Positions 8,227 through 16,689 of a stretch of DNA of 64,000 nt are shown in pieces. A model generated the notes under the pieces. It did not search any database. It saw only the letters and a list, made by a program, of their open reading frames with translations, and was not told where the DNA came from. Within the stretch, counting starts at the first letter, position 1. Every line of letters starts with the position of its first letter. The stretch covers positions 682,001 to 746,000 of the forward strand of contig CALSLL010000001.1 in the NCBI GenBank assembly GCA_943787185.1. Direction: 5' to 3'. The stretch comes from UBA10349 sp003485905 (lineage in GTDB: Bacteria; Pseudomonadota; Gammaproteobacteria; Arenicellales; Arenicellaceae). A program made the translations under genes and the position numbers.

Positions 8227-9474
8227 GTGAAATCTAATCTCACAGTCAAACTGATTGCTGCCGTGTTCGTTCTTTTCGTTTGCGAAGGGATTGCCCGCTT
8301 GGGACTAAATATTTTCCAAACAAATTTTCAACAGGACTGGCGTTTTCAGGACTGGCGTTTTACAAGTGTTAACTATACTGAGGTCGTAAAACAGAAAAGA
8401 TCGATGGTCGAAGACATCTTGTTGGATAACGGTGGGTATATCCAACTAGACGCTGACCTGGGGTGGACGGTAAAACCAAATGGGATAGAAGGACGGCCCT
8501 CAGATGGTGTTTACAATGATCGGCTATATCAAGCCAATAGCGATGGCATTCGCAGCTCTCACGAATACCAACGTAACCCATCTAGTGATGTCGTCCGAGT
8601 CGCTGTGTTCGGGGATTCATTTTCACATGCAGACGATGTTTCGAATGATGCTGCCTGGACAGCGGTTTGGGAACAATCTAATTCGAATCTAGAGGTGCTC
8701 AACTTCGGAGTACCGGGATTTGGCACAGATCAGGCTTATTTGCGCTACCAAAAGGAAGGAAAGGAATTTTCTCCCGACATAACAGTCCTAGGAATCATGT
8801 CAGAAAACCTGATGCGCAACGTGAACACTTTTGTCCCTTTTTATCGCCCTGACGCATGGCCGACCAGCAAGCCCAGATTTGTATTTGCTCCTGATGGATC
8901 ATTTACTCTAAAAGAAAACTTTTTTCGTGATCGTTCAGATTATCAGGCATTAATTGATGATTTACCGGCCACACTTTTAGAATTAGGCGAACATGATTGG
9001 TGGTATAACGCAAAGTACAAACCTGGAATTCTGGATAATTCTAGTCTGTTCCAGCTACTTCACTATAGTTATATTATGTTTCGATATCCCTGGATGCTGG
9101 ATGATCGGAGCTTGTACAAAAAAGAATCCGAACACTATAAAATTCTACTTGAGATAATCCAGCGATTTTCCAAGGAAGTTGAGGAAAGTGGATCAACCCC
9201 GGTTATCGTGCTTTTTCCATCGCTTGAGGTGCTCGAGAAATTTAGAGTGGACGGTAATCTTATGTATAGTCCACTCCTGGACGATCTTGATAAGCAATCT
9301 ATAAGGTACGTGGATGTACTCGATGGTTTCACTAAATATGGCGGAGACGTTGATGTGCGGGGGCTTATCCCAGGCCACAATAGTGTTATCGGGAACGAGA
9401 TGGCCGCAAGATATATTAATGAAGAGCTACAGGTTTTGATTGAAAGCAATTTGACTACGAAGCAAAATCGTTAG
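8227..9474 (+). CDS. SGNH/GDSL-hydrolase-like protein with N-terminal membrane anchor
   Basis: The 415-aa protein begins with a hydrophobic segment (LTVKLIAAVFVLFVCEGIA), probably an uncleaved anchor or signal peptide. SGNH blocks follow: VAVFGDSFSHADDV (block I, Ser in GDS), LNFGVPGFGTDQAYLRY (block II Gly), VLGIMSEN (possible block III), and a late PGHNSVIGNEMAARYI that could supply the histidine. Such proteins near polysaccharide genes often act on acyl groups of surface sugars, but activity is not proven. The start is GTG, with no strong ribosome-binding site. A perfect 15-bp tandem repeat (8332-8361) duplicates QDWRF in frame. The gene is transcribed away from the EPS operon. Confidence 0.75.
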   Translation: MKSNLTVKLIAAVFVLFVCEGIARLGLNIFQTNFQQDWRFQDWRFTSVNYTEVVKQKRSMVEDILLDNGGYIQLDADLGWTVKPNGIEGRPSDGVYNDRLYQANSDGIRSSHEYQRNPSSDVVRVAVFGDSFSHADDVSNDAAWTAVWEQSNSNLEVLNFGVPGFGTDQAYLRYQKEGKEFSPDITVLGIMSENLMRNVNTFVPFYRPDAWPTSKPRFVFAPDGSFTLKENFFRDRSDYQALIDDLPATLLELGEHDWWYNAKYKPGILDNSSLFQLLHYSYIMFRYPWMLDDRSLYKKESEHYKILLEIIQRFSKEVEESGSTPVIVLFPSLEVLEKFRVDGNLMYSPLLDDLDKQSIRYVDVLDGFTKYGGDVDVRGLIPGHNSVIGNEMAARYINEELQVLIESNLTTKQNR

Positions 9475-9552
9475 CGATAATTTATTAACTATGTCGGAGT
9501 ACTCAAAGACAGTGACCGTGAGTTATAAATTAAAGAGTATGCGGAAGCTAGT

Positions 9553-9609
9553 ATGGGCTGTTTAGACAGTTTCTTTATAGGTGCAGCGCAAAAAGGGCTT
9601 CTAGAGTAA
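9553..9609 (+). pseudogene. Possible remnant of a sulfotransferase N terminus
   Basis: An 18-codon frame reads MGCLDSFFIGAAQKGLLE then stops. FFIGAAQKG resembles the PAPS-binding start of sulfotransferases (FFIxGAQKxGTT), but the following GTTSL-like loop is missing. It could be a decayed gene end or chance, since the match is short. Confidence 0.2.
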
Positions 9610-9666
9610 AACGTGGTTGTAACAACGAAACCAATCTATTTGAGTTTAATCGAGAATCAAATCAAC

Positions 9667-10674
9667 ATGAAAAATTTAATTTTAGCCTTGGGACTAAGTC
9701 TGGTTTTGGTAACTTCTGTATCTGCACACCACAACTGGGCAGCCGCTTACGATGTTAACGGCGATATCGAAATCGAAGGCGTCGTAAGTGAAATCGTCTG
9801 GAGAAACCCACATGTAATAATGTACTTTACCGTCGATCAAGGCACCCCAAACGAAAAGATATACTCCACTGAAAGCAATTCAGTAGCAGCGCTCGCTCGC
9901 ATGGATGTTACTCAAGACCTCGTTGCGGTTGGCACCAAAGTACGCGTCGCTGGCTACCCATCGCGCACTAAGGACGATGATATCTTTATGAATCATCTTC
10001 TGCTGCAAGATGAGCAGCGAGAAATTGTCTTCTTACGTACAGCCGAACCACGATGGCCAGAAGAATCTACTCGTATCGGAAGCGCTGACTACGCGCACGG
10101 ATTAAATGCTCAAGAGGATTTTTCTGAGCGCCCTACTTCAATATTTTCTGTTTGGACGACTATATTTGATGGCGAAGGCAGCCATCGCGCCATGAGATTC
10201 CCCAGTGATGTTTATAATATTGATTACGCAGAACAGCGTGGTACCGGCAATTGCGTTAGCAAAGATGTATGGGGCCAGATGGGATCACCCTATCCAATGC
10301 AGATCGTCGACAACAACGATGGCACTATTACTGTTCACATAGAAGAACACGACACCATACGTACCGTACACATGAACATTGATCACGATGATCCCGGCAC
10401 TGTCAAAAACAACCTCGGTTACTCAACTGGACGGTTTGTTGGCGATACCCTGCTGATGACAACCACCTTCGAGGGCAGCAATTCCCCAATCCAAATCCAC
10501 GAATCATTTACATTGAGCAATGACCACAATCACCTGAATTATTCTCAAGTTCTGGTGAATCCAGAATCAGACGAATTACCGACGGTAAATGCAAAGTGGT
10601 GGGAGTTCCAACCCAATTCTTATTTACAACCTTATGATTGTATCGATCACCCGCAATTTGACGGGCAGTTGTAG
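9667..10674 (+). CDS. DUF6152 family secreted protein, long form (paralogue 1)
   Basis: A 335-aa exported protein of the DUF6152 family, function unknown. The chosen ATG gives a clean signal peptide (MKNLILALGLSLVLVTSVSA) cleaved before HHNWAAAYD; the longer frame starts at a GTG that would spoil it. The family motif IEGVVSEIVWRNPHVIMYF follows at about residues 36-56. The C-terminal 200 residues hold a second conserved region, EEHDTIRTVHM, LGYSTGRFVGD and LLMTTT, shared with the copies at 13871-14923 and 26525-27556. The gene is alone on the plus strand and converges on the 10779-11999 esterase, with a 30-bp inverted repeat between. The His-His at the predicted mature end might bind metal; this is inference. 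Confidence 0.8.
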   Translation: MKNLILALGLSLVLVTSVSAHHNWAAAYDVNGDIEIEGVVSEIVWRNPHVIMYFTVDQGTPNEKIYSTESNSVAALARMDVTQDLVAVGTKVRVAGYPSRTKDDDIFMNHLLLQDEQREIVFLRTAEPRWPEESTRIGSADYAHGLNAQEDFSERPTSIFSVWTTIFDGEGSHRAMRFPSDVYNIDYAEQRGTGNCVSKDVWGQMGSPYPMQIVDNNDGTITVHIEEHDTIRTVHMNIDHDDPGTVKNNLGYSTGRFVGDTLLMTTTFEGSNSPIQIHESFTLSNDHNHLNYSQVLVNPESDELPTVNAKWWEFQPNSYLQPYDCIDHPQFDGQL

Positions 10675-10687
10675 ATACTAAGTTCGA

Positions 10688-10717
10688 TTGACGTTTCAGA
10701 TCTATCTGAAACGTCAA
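10688..10717. repeat. Perfect 30-bp inverted repeat between convergent genes
   Basis: Two 14-nt arms (TTGACGTTTCAGAT and its exact complement) flank a 2-nt centre. The repeat lies 14 bp after the DUF6152 stop and about 60 bp from the stop of the opposing esterase. As RNA it would form a very stable hairpin, but no U-tract follows on either strand, so it is a possible bidirectional transcription block rather than a standard intrinsic terminator. Confidence 0.75.
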
Positions 10718-10778
10718 CACCCAACTCCTAATCGTTCTCGATAGACAGCCTTCGCTTTTCCATTCGTCAGAAAAAACC

Positions 10779-11999
10779 CTAAGACGAACTAAACTTTTCC
10801 AACAACCAATCAGCAAGCTGCGGTATCACTATAGGCCAGTATTCTACTGCACAATGGTCTCCGCGACCCAGCAGCCACAAATCAGAATCAACTGCCGACT
10901 CATGCGACAACATCAAGTCCGATACTGGAGCAGCGCCATCCATTGTCCCATTAGCAATCAATAAGGGCGTTGTTATCGTCTGCCCCTTACCTAACACACC
11001 TGAATTCATAAGTGAGAATGGCGCCATGGCATCTTTGATACCTGCAGCCGTTGGCTCAGCACCCAGATGTAATGCAAGGTTGACGTAGGTCATTCTAGCC
11101 GGCGTAGTAAGAACATACTCGATATTTTCGAGTGGTTGAGCGAAGGCTGCATGAGCCGGTGCACAAAATGCCGCGACGGCGTTGATACGCGGATCATTTC
11201 GTGCAGCTACACGCAACGCAAAATGGCCACCCCAACTAACACCAACAAAACTGACTCGCTGAGACTCAAAACCCTGTTCAGCGATGAAATAATCTAATAT
11301 CGCCATATGCGCTTCATCCGAGTCCGGCGCTGAAACCCAATCGTTACTTTCACCAAAACCAGGCAGATCAAAAGTAACAACCGCCATCCCTTTTGCGGTC
11401 ATTTCGCTAACTGGTCGACTATGGTTCGCTTTGTATTGATCTGAGCCACCGCTCCATATGACCAACGGCGGGTTCTCGACCCCAACGGGGCGATGCAAAT
11501 AGGTAATGAGCGTGCTACCCCGAAAAGGTACTTCGATTATCTCCAACGGCACATCAAACAATGCACCTGCTTTCTGATAGACATTGAGTTGACTCTGATA
11601 CGCGGCATCTTCTATTGGGGTGTGATTGCCTGGGAACCAGCTCAAAGCATAATAAACATTCGCCTTCAGGTAGGCTTCCCGAGCTTGCGCCCTATGGTTA
11701 CCTCCGAGTGCAGCGTCGCCTAACTGTTCATAATATTGCCCTATCGACCTCCACTCATTGAGCCAGGAACCCGGGCCATCTCCTTCGCGTGTATTTATCT
11801 TCAGTCCAGTAGTTCTAAGTACCGCTTCGTCAGCACCGTGGTAGGAGAACGCGATAATTCGTCGCTCCGGGAAAACTAATTTTCCGTCCTCAATATGCTG
11901 TCCAACAGCGCTTTGCGCTATGCACAGCAAGGCAAACCCAAGCCCCCAGCGAGCACCAAGCGAATCGGCAAGTCTTAATAATATGGATCGCTTAGTCAT
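10779..11999 (-). CDS. FrsA-like alpha/beta hydrolase, probably exported
   Basis: A 406-aa serine hydrolase. A hydrophobic segment (GLGFALLCIAQSAVGQ, about residues 18-33) looks like a signal peptide end. The alpha/beta-hydrolase core begins near residue 140. Catalytic candidates are Ser in GVSWGGHF, Asp in ANGTMDGAAP and His in GRGDHCAVEYW. VVTFDLPGFGESNDW and VIWSGGSDQYK are typical of the FrsA/DUF1100 esterase group. The ATG at 11999 is used. It is followed by nothing on its strand; a VOC gene lies upstream on the same strand. The substrate is unknown. Confidence 0.8.
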   Translation of the reverse strand: MTKRSILLRLADSLGARWGLGFALLCIAQSAVGQHIEDGKLVFPERRIIAFSYHGADEAVLRTTGLKINTREGDGPGSWLNEWRSIGQYYEQLGDAALGGNHRAQAREAYLKANVYYALSWFPGNHTPIEDAAYQSQLNVYQKAGALFDVPLEIIEVPFRGSTLITYLHRPVGVENPPLVIWSGGSDQYKANHSRPVSEMTAKGMAVVTFDLPGFGESNDWVSAPDSDEAHMAILDYFIAEQGFESQRVSFVGVSWGGHFALRVAARNDPRINAVAAFCAPAHAAFAQPLENIEYVLTTPARMTYVNLALHLGAEPTAAGIKDAMAPFSLMNSGVLGKGQTITTPLLIANGTMDGAAPVSDLMLSHESAVDSDLWLLGRGDHCAVEYWPIVIPQLADWLLEKFSSS

Positions 12000-12042
12000 A
12001 ACTAAATTCCTCTGGCTATATCTGTAAAATTAATAGGATAAA

Positions 12043-12453
12043 TTATTCAAAGTAATTTATTTCGACGGTGACTTGGTTAGGATCATCAACAAATATTTGA
12101 TATAGATTCAAACTCGGTACTTCCCTTTCTCGATAAGGTACGTCCTTATCCTCTAAGTGCAGCCTTAACTGCTCTGGCTTAGTCGCGACAAACGCCAAAT
12201 GATCGACCGAGCCACTGCCGTCGAGATCGTCCACATCAACCTCCCCCAAATAATCGATCAACCCCTGCGGATCATCCTTATCTATGCCAACAATATGCAC
12301 AACGGCTTGGCCACCAATGTAGAGCCAATAACCTGGAAAATCAAAATTTGGTCGATCCCCGACAGTAAGGCCCAAAATATCCACATAAAAGTCCCGAGTC
12401 TTTTCCACCTCTAGGGTGCGAAGAGAAAAATGATCAAGCTGCTTTAGGGGCAT
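12043..12453 (-). CDS. VOC (glyoxalase/dioxygenase superfamily) protein
   Basis: A single-module 136-aa VOC protein: LDHFSLRTLEVEKTRDFYVDILGL at the start, WLYIGGQAVVHI in the middle, VDHLAFVAT and a final DPNQVTVEINYF. His near residue 8, His in VVHI, His in VDHLA and Glu in VEINY are the usual metal positions. The fold is clear; the reaction (dioxygenase, lyase or resistance) cannot be told. It is a likely operon partner of the downstream esterase at 10779-11999 (43 nt apart). Confidence 0.8.
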   Translation of the reverse strand: MPLKQLDHFSLRTLEVEKTRDFYVDILGLTVGDRPNFDFPGYWLYIGGQAVVHIVGIDKDDPQGLIDYLGEVDVDDLDGSGSVDHLAFVATKPEQLRLHLEDKDVPYREREVPSLNLYQIFVDDPNQVTVEINYFE

Positions 12454-12590
12454 AGAAAGTCCTCATTCAGTATTAGGTTTGTTCAAGTATTCCGATTAAT
12501 CAATTCTAAAGGCTGTTGAAAGGCCATTGCAAACGTTCTATTCCCACGATACTGTAATTTTGCACTGCGAGCGTAACTAGGAAAATTAAT

Positions 12591-13817
12591 ATGAAAACAT
12601 TCACTTTCAAATTGGCAGTATTGGTCGCCACCATCTCACTAGGATCAGCGCTTCAAGCACGAGATTATGACGAGTGGTTTGGAGGAAACTTCATGTTACA
12701 GGATCTAATAGACGCGGAAAAAGGCTATTGTCTCGACCTTGAAGGCTACGCCTCTATAACTGATACCAGCGCTCCAGTTATCGTGCATTCTTGCAAAGAA
12801 GGCTTTTGGAAGGACGGGACGTGGAGAGTGAATTATCCCCAGGAAGGTCAAATCTACTTGCCTGAATATGAACTGTGTGTTGCCGCTGCGGCTCTAAAGG
12901 AAGATGCTGACGTAGTGTTACAGGACTGCTCAGACGCGCCAATGCAGCGGTTTGATTTCCGTGAAGATGGAACAGTTGCAGTGATATCAGATTCCACCGA
13001 AACATTTTGCCTTTCTGTAGGTGACACCAGCAGAGCAACCGGCAGAAATCTCCGACGCCCAACCAGATTCGTCAATTGTGACAACGCCGTTGAGCAATAT
13101 ACCCAATGGATATTACCCGCTAAAGATACTGTATACACAAGTTTTGATTTTACGCCGATATCACTGCTGCCTACCGACGAACAAGCGCCTACCGGTAGAC
13201 CTCGTGCAGGTGGTGGTCAGGGTAGAGGCGGTGGTGCTGCAGCTGGCGAAGTACGTCGTGGGCCGGGCGGAAATAATTTATACGTTGGAGCGTGTGCTCC
13301 ATGCCATGGGCGCAGTGGTGAAGGACTTGCCTCAGAATTTGCGCCAAAACTTAGCGGTCAAGAAGACTGGTATTTAACTCGCCAATTAACCAACTTTGTA
13401 AAAGAAGTCCGTGGCGGCCGTGAAGGTGAGCGCTGGGCCACCCAGATGAGCTTCCATATTGGTGATTTTGGCCAAGCCCAATTGGATAGCTTTGTAGACT
13501 ATATCGGTACGCTGGAAGACACTCCGGCCGAAGTAACTATCGCAGGTGATTCCACTCGTGGTCAACAGCTGTATGCAGCCTGTGTGGCCTGTCACGGCGA
13601 TGATGCCATGGGGAACGCTGCGCTTAATTCTCCGCGTCTAGCAGGCATGTCGGATTGGTATATGGTGACTCAATTGCAAAAATTTCGGGATGGCACCCGC
13701 GGAGACCACCCAGAAGACACCCTTGGTGCCCAGATGGTAGCGTTCTCACAAACATTACCCGACGAACAGGCGTTGATTGACGTAACGGCCTATATCAACA
13801 CGCTGTCTGCGCCTTAG
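12591..13817 (+). CDS. Exported ricin-type lectin / dihaem cytochrome c fusion
   Basis: A 408-aa protein with signal peptide (ends GSALQA). Residues about 35-195 form a beta-trefoil, ricin-like module with repeated GYCLDLEGY, YELCVAAA, FCLSVGD and QWILP elements and paired cysteines. A glycine-rich linker (about 204-228, PRAGGGQGRGGG) follows. Two class I cytochrome c domains close the protein: CAPCHG at residues 235-240 and CVACHG at 331-336, each followed by LSGQEDWY or LAGMSDWY as in cytochrome c4. It should be a periplasmic or surface electron carrier tethered to a carbohydrate by the lectin. It is a single gene divergent from the VOC/esterase pair and convergent with a DUF6152 gene. The fusion is read directly; partner and ligand are unknown. 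Confidence 0.88.
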   Translation: MKTFTFKLAVLVATISLGSALQARDYDEWFGGNFMLQDLIDAEKGYCLDLEGYASITDTSAPVIVHSCKEGFWKDGTWRVNYPQEGQIYLPEYELCVAAAALKEDADVVLQDCSDAPMQRFDFREDGTVAVISDSTETFCLSVGDTSRATGRNLRRPTRFVNCDNAVEQYTQWILPAKDTVYTSFDFTPISLLPTDEQAPTGRPRAGGGQGRGGGAAAGEVRRGPGGNNLYVGACAPCHGRSGEGLASEFAPKLSGQEDWYLTRQLTNFVKEVRGGREGERWATQMSFHIGDFGQAQLDSFVDYIGTLEDTPAEVTIAGDSTRGQQLYAACVACHGDDAMGNAALNSPRLAGMSDWYMVTQLQKFRDGTRGDHPEDTLGAQMVAFSQTLPDEQALIDVTAYINTLSAP

Positions 13818-13870
13818 ATAGCTTTTACTCTATGATATATGGTTCGATTCTCAGAAATAGGCTTTCATTG

Positions 13871-14923
13871 CTAATCTTCAGCAGCGCTTGAACAATTGAA
13901 TTTTGCCACCTCAGCATCGTCGAACCATAGCCAGTGTTTGGTTAACACCATCGGTTCAATGAACGTTTCAGCATCGGTAAAAGTCATCATATAGTCGAGT
14001 TTGTCCCCTTGTGGGCTCAAGGTAAATCGCTCGACTACTTCAGCCGTTGGGCTTGTTGGAATACCCTGCCCGTCAAAGTGTCCCCATCCCATATTAGTGG
14101 TTGTTACGACGAGAGTATGATCATTTTCCCAATACCCCACAGAATAGCCTAACAAGCTGTGCGGCTGATCCGCGGGTGAGGCATCGGCTGCCATGTGAAT
14201 AGTACGTACTGTGTCGTATTCCTCAATGCGCCAAATAATATTGTCGCCAGATTGACTAAACTCAGAGGGATAAGGTGATTCCATGATTACCGGCATCCCT
14301 TTTAACGCACAATCCTTAAGTGGATTATCTCGTTCCCAATCGAAGCTAGCGACAGCCTTACGTCCCGTCTCTGTAAGCAATGCGCGACCAGCCGCTGTTC
14401 GGCTCAGATCCCTTTGGAACAAAGGCCCTACTGTAGCAGGTGTGCTCCAAACTCGAAATATCCCGAGCTCTGGAGCAGATGTATCGCCAATCCCCAGCCG
14501 CTGATTCTCCGGTATCCCGATAGTTGGGCCAGACCACCGTGGCTTGGCACTGACACCTAGCATGACTTCTTCACCGCTAGTGGTAAGGATATTTCTAATA
14601 TAAAGGCTGTTTTCTGCACGGCGAGCAAGGTCACCAGCTACTCGGATTTTATCGCCAACTTCGATGAAGCCAAGGTCGATCTTCCATCGACGTATATTGC
14701 TTACCGAGTCCATCGCCATGTTCCAGACCTGCTGTTCACCGGCTTCGTCAGTCACCCGCATCGATACCTGGGCATGAGGGTTCCGCCATAGCACAGAGGT
14801 TACTTCCCCCTCTATTTCAACAATATTTCCAGGATCATAATTACTCGATATGGAATGATGCGCGCCACTTGTTAAAGGAAAACCCAGAGCCACAACTAGA
14901 ACAAATCTATAGATGATTCTCAT
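13871..14923 (-). CDS. DUF6152 family secreted protein, long form (paralogue 2)
   Basis: A 350-aa exported protein. The signal peptide (MRIIYRFVLVVALGFPLTSGA) is followed directly by HHSISSNYD, then the family motif VEIEGEVTSVLWRNPHAQV at about residues 35-53 and IRVAGDLARR. The C-terminal region repeats the layout of paralogue 1: EEYDTVRTIHM, LGYSVGYWENDHTLVVTTT and VERFTLSPQGDKLDY. Function is unknown. It follows the sulfatase gene on the same strand (49 nt), so the two may be co-transcribed, and it converges on the lectin-cytochrome gene. Confidence 0.8.
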   Translation of the reverse strand: MRIIYRFVLVVALGFPLTSGAHHSISSNYDPGNIVEIEGEVTSVLWRNPHAQVSMRVTDEAGEQQVWNMAMDSVSNIRRWKIDLGFIEVGDKIRVAGDLARRAENSLYIRNILTTSGEEVMLGVSAKPRWSGPTIGIPENQRLGIGDTSAPELGIFRVWSTPATVGPLFQRDLSRTAAGRALLTETGRKAVASFDWERDNPLKDCALKGMPVIMESPYPSEFSQSGDNIIWRIEEYDTVRTIHMAADASPADQPHSLLGYSVGYWENDHTLVVTTTNMGWGHFDGQGIPTSPTAEVVERFTLSPQGDKLDYMMTFTDAETFIEPMVLTKHWLWFDDAEVAKFNCSSAAED

Positions 14924-14972
14924 AACAATTCTCCATTAGCTAATAAGTAGTTTGCAGTAATTATGTGACGCT

Positions 14973-16433
14973 TTAATCGGTTCTCATAGTTTCTGTATAA
15001 GGCGGTATTTCCAATGGACGAAAATCAGCCTCAATAGAACCGGGCCCGCCCAATCCTGTTATTGTCGGAGGTGGTGGTGAGCCAAGGCCCGCAACTTTCC
15101 CCTTTGGAATCGCTTCAAATCGATTAACCAAATCTGTAACAACCTCGGGAAACTCAGCGGCTAGATCATTCTGTTCATAGGGGTCTTCCAGGATACTAAA
15201 GAGTGAATGCTGCTTGGTACCGTCCACCATTAATTGAACCATTTTCCAATCGTCTTTGAAATATGCATAGTCATAGTCGGCTCCAGCGTCAGACCACTTA
15301 ACCAAGATTGATTCATTGTCTTCAACCTCTATACCTTGTGATATAGCCGGCCATTTGTTCACGCCATCTATAGGGAGCGGATACTCTTGATCCACCCCAG
15401 CAACGCCTAAAAACGTTGGCAAAATATCCTCAACAGCAAATAGGTCAGCGTATTCCGTACCGGCTGCGATTTGCCCAGGCCAATACATTAGCGCTGGCAC
15501 ATGAATCCCGCCTTCCAGGGGCGAGGTCTTTCCACCCCTGTATTCGCCATTATTGGCACCAAGGTTTTCATTCCCGCCATTGTCGCTGATAAACATAACC
15601 AAAGTATTATCGGCCATGCTTGAGTCATCTAAAGCTGTCATTACTCTGGCAATTTGTCGGTCCATCTCGCTAACCATAGCCGCAAAGACCCGACGAGTCT
15701 CATCCTCGATATGAGCATATTCTGCGATCGCGGCCTCAGGGGCTTGAAGGGGTGTATGCGGTGCCTGCATTGCTACGTACAACAAAAGAGGCGTATTTTC
15801 ATCTTGGGATTGAATAATCCGAATTACATCGTCGGCAATTAACTCAGTCGAATAGCCTTCTTCAATGACCGTTTCACCATTTCTTTGCCAATCAACTCCG
15901 CGCCAAACAGCGTGAGTATAATGATTAAAAAAACCATTCACGGACCCATAAAAGTAATCGAACCCTCGATTCTGCGGATGATAGCTGACATGGTTAGGCC
16001 CGAGATGCCACTTGCCAATAGCGTAGGTATCGTAGCCTTCTTCTTTGAAATACTGAGGAAGAATTTTTTCGTTCAAAGGTAAACCTTCTTCGTACCAAGG
16101 CTCAAAAGGCTTTAGTACACCAGTACGCACGGGTGATCTCCCGGTCATGATCGCACCGCGCGTCGGTGAACAAAGGGGTTGAGCATAAAAACGGTCAAAA
16201 CGCGCGCCACCCGCAGCTAGTCTATCCAGCTCAGGAGTCTGTATTTCGCTTCCCTGGTAACTGACATCAGACCAACCCAAATCATCAGCAACAAATAGTA
16301 TGATGTTCGGAGCAGCCGTTTCTTGAGTATCTTCCTGAGCAACTGCATTAGTACCCGCCACTTCCGACGAGTTACAGCCTGCAATGAGCATACAAGCAAC
16401 GGTGAATAAACTGAGGGAGTAGTATTTAAACAA
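14973..16433 (-). CDS. Sulfatase, lipoprotein, Cys-type
   Basis: A 486-aa arylsulfatase-family enzyme. The N terminus carries a lipobox (LIAGC, Cys20), so it is probably anchored in a membrane facing the periplasm or outside. Metal-binding DD is at 50-51 (FVADDLGWSDV). The formylglycine site is CSPTRGAIMTGR with Cys88, the cysteine type matured by a formylglycine-generating enzyme. AIGKWHLG and ISDNGG are further sulfatase motifs. The start is TTG with GGAAG upstream; a later ATG would remove the signal peptide. Substrates of such enzymes include algal polysaccharide sulfates, but nothing here fixes one. No maturase gene is in the window. Confidence 0.92.
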   Translation of the reverse strand: MFKYYSLSLFTVACMLIAGCNSSEVAGTNAVAQEDTQETAAPNIILFVADDLGWSDVSYQGSEIQTPELDRLAAGGARFDRFYAQPLCSPTRGAIMTGRSPVRTGVLKPFEPWYEEGLPLNEKILPQYFKEEGYDTYAIGKWHLGPNHVSYHPQNRGFDYFYGSVNGFFNHYTHAVWRGVDWQRNGETVIEEGYSTELIADDVIRIIQSQDENTPLLLYVAMQAPHTPLQAPEAAIAEYAHIEDETRRVFAAMVSEMDRQIARVMTALDDSSMADNTLVMFISDNGGNENLGANNGEYRGGKTSPLEGGIHVPALMYWPGQIAAGTEYADLFAVEDILPTFLGVAGVDQEYPLPIDGVNKWPAISQGIEVEDNESILVKWSDAGADYDYAYFKDDWKMVQLMVDGTKQHSLFSILEDPYEQNDLAAEFPEVVTDLVNRFEAIPKGKVAGLGSPPPPTITGLGGPGSIEADFRPLEIPPYTETMRTD

Positions 16434-16689
16434 AACGAAATCTTCCGGCTATGCCCTTATATCGAGCGTTAAGATTGTGAAAAGATAACCCTTTAATAAA
16501 GTTAAAGCTAGCTAATGAATATGCCAAATTAAGACGATTAAATTTCTCCCTCGATGATAGATTTGCTTTCCAACTACGCCCGTTACCGAGCGCGATAAAA
16601 AACAAACACCGATCATTGAAACACCATTAACTATGTTTCTGGAATGGACCAACTACCTTGCAACTCAAAATACTAAAATGTACGCGAGG

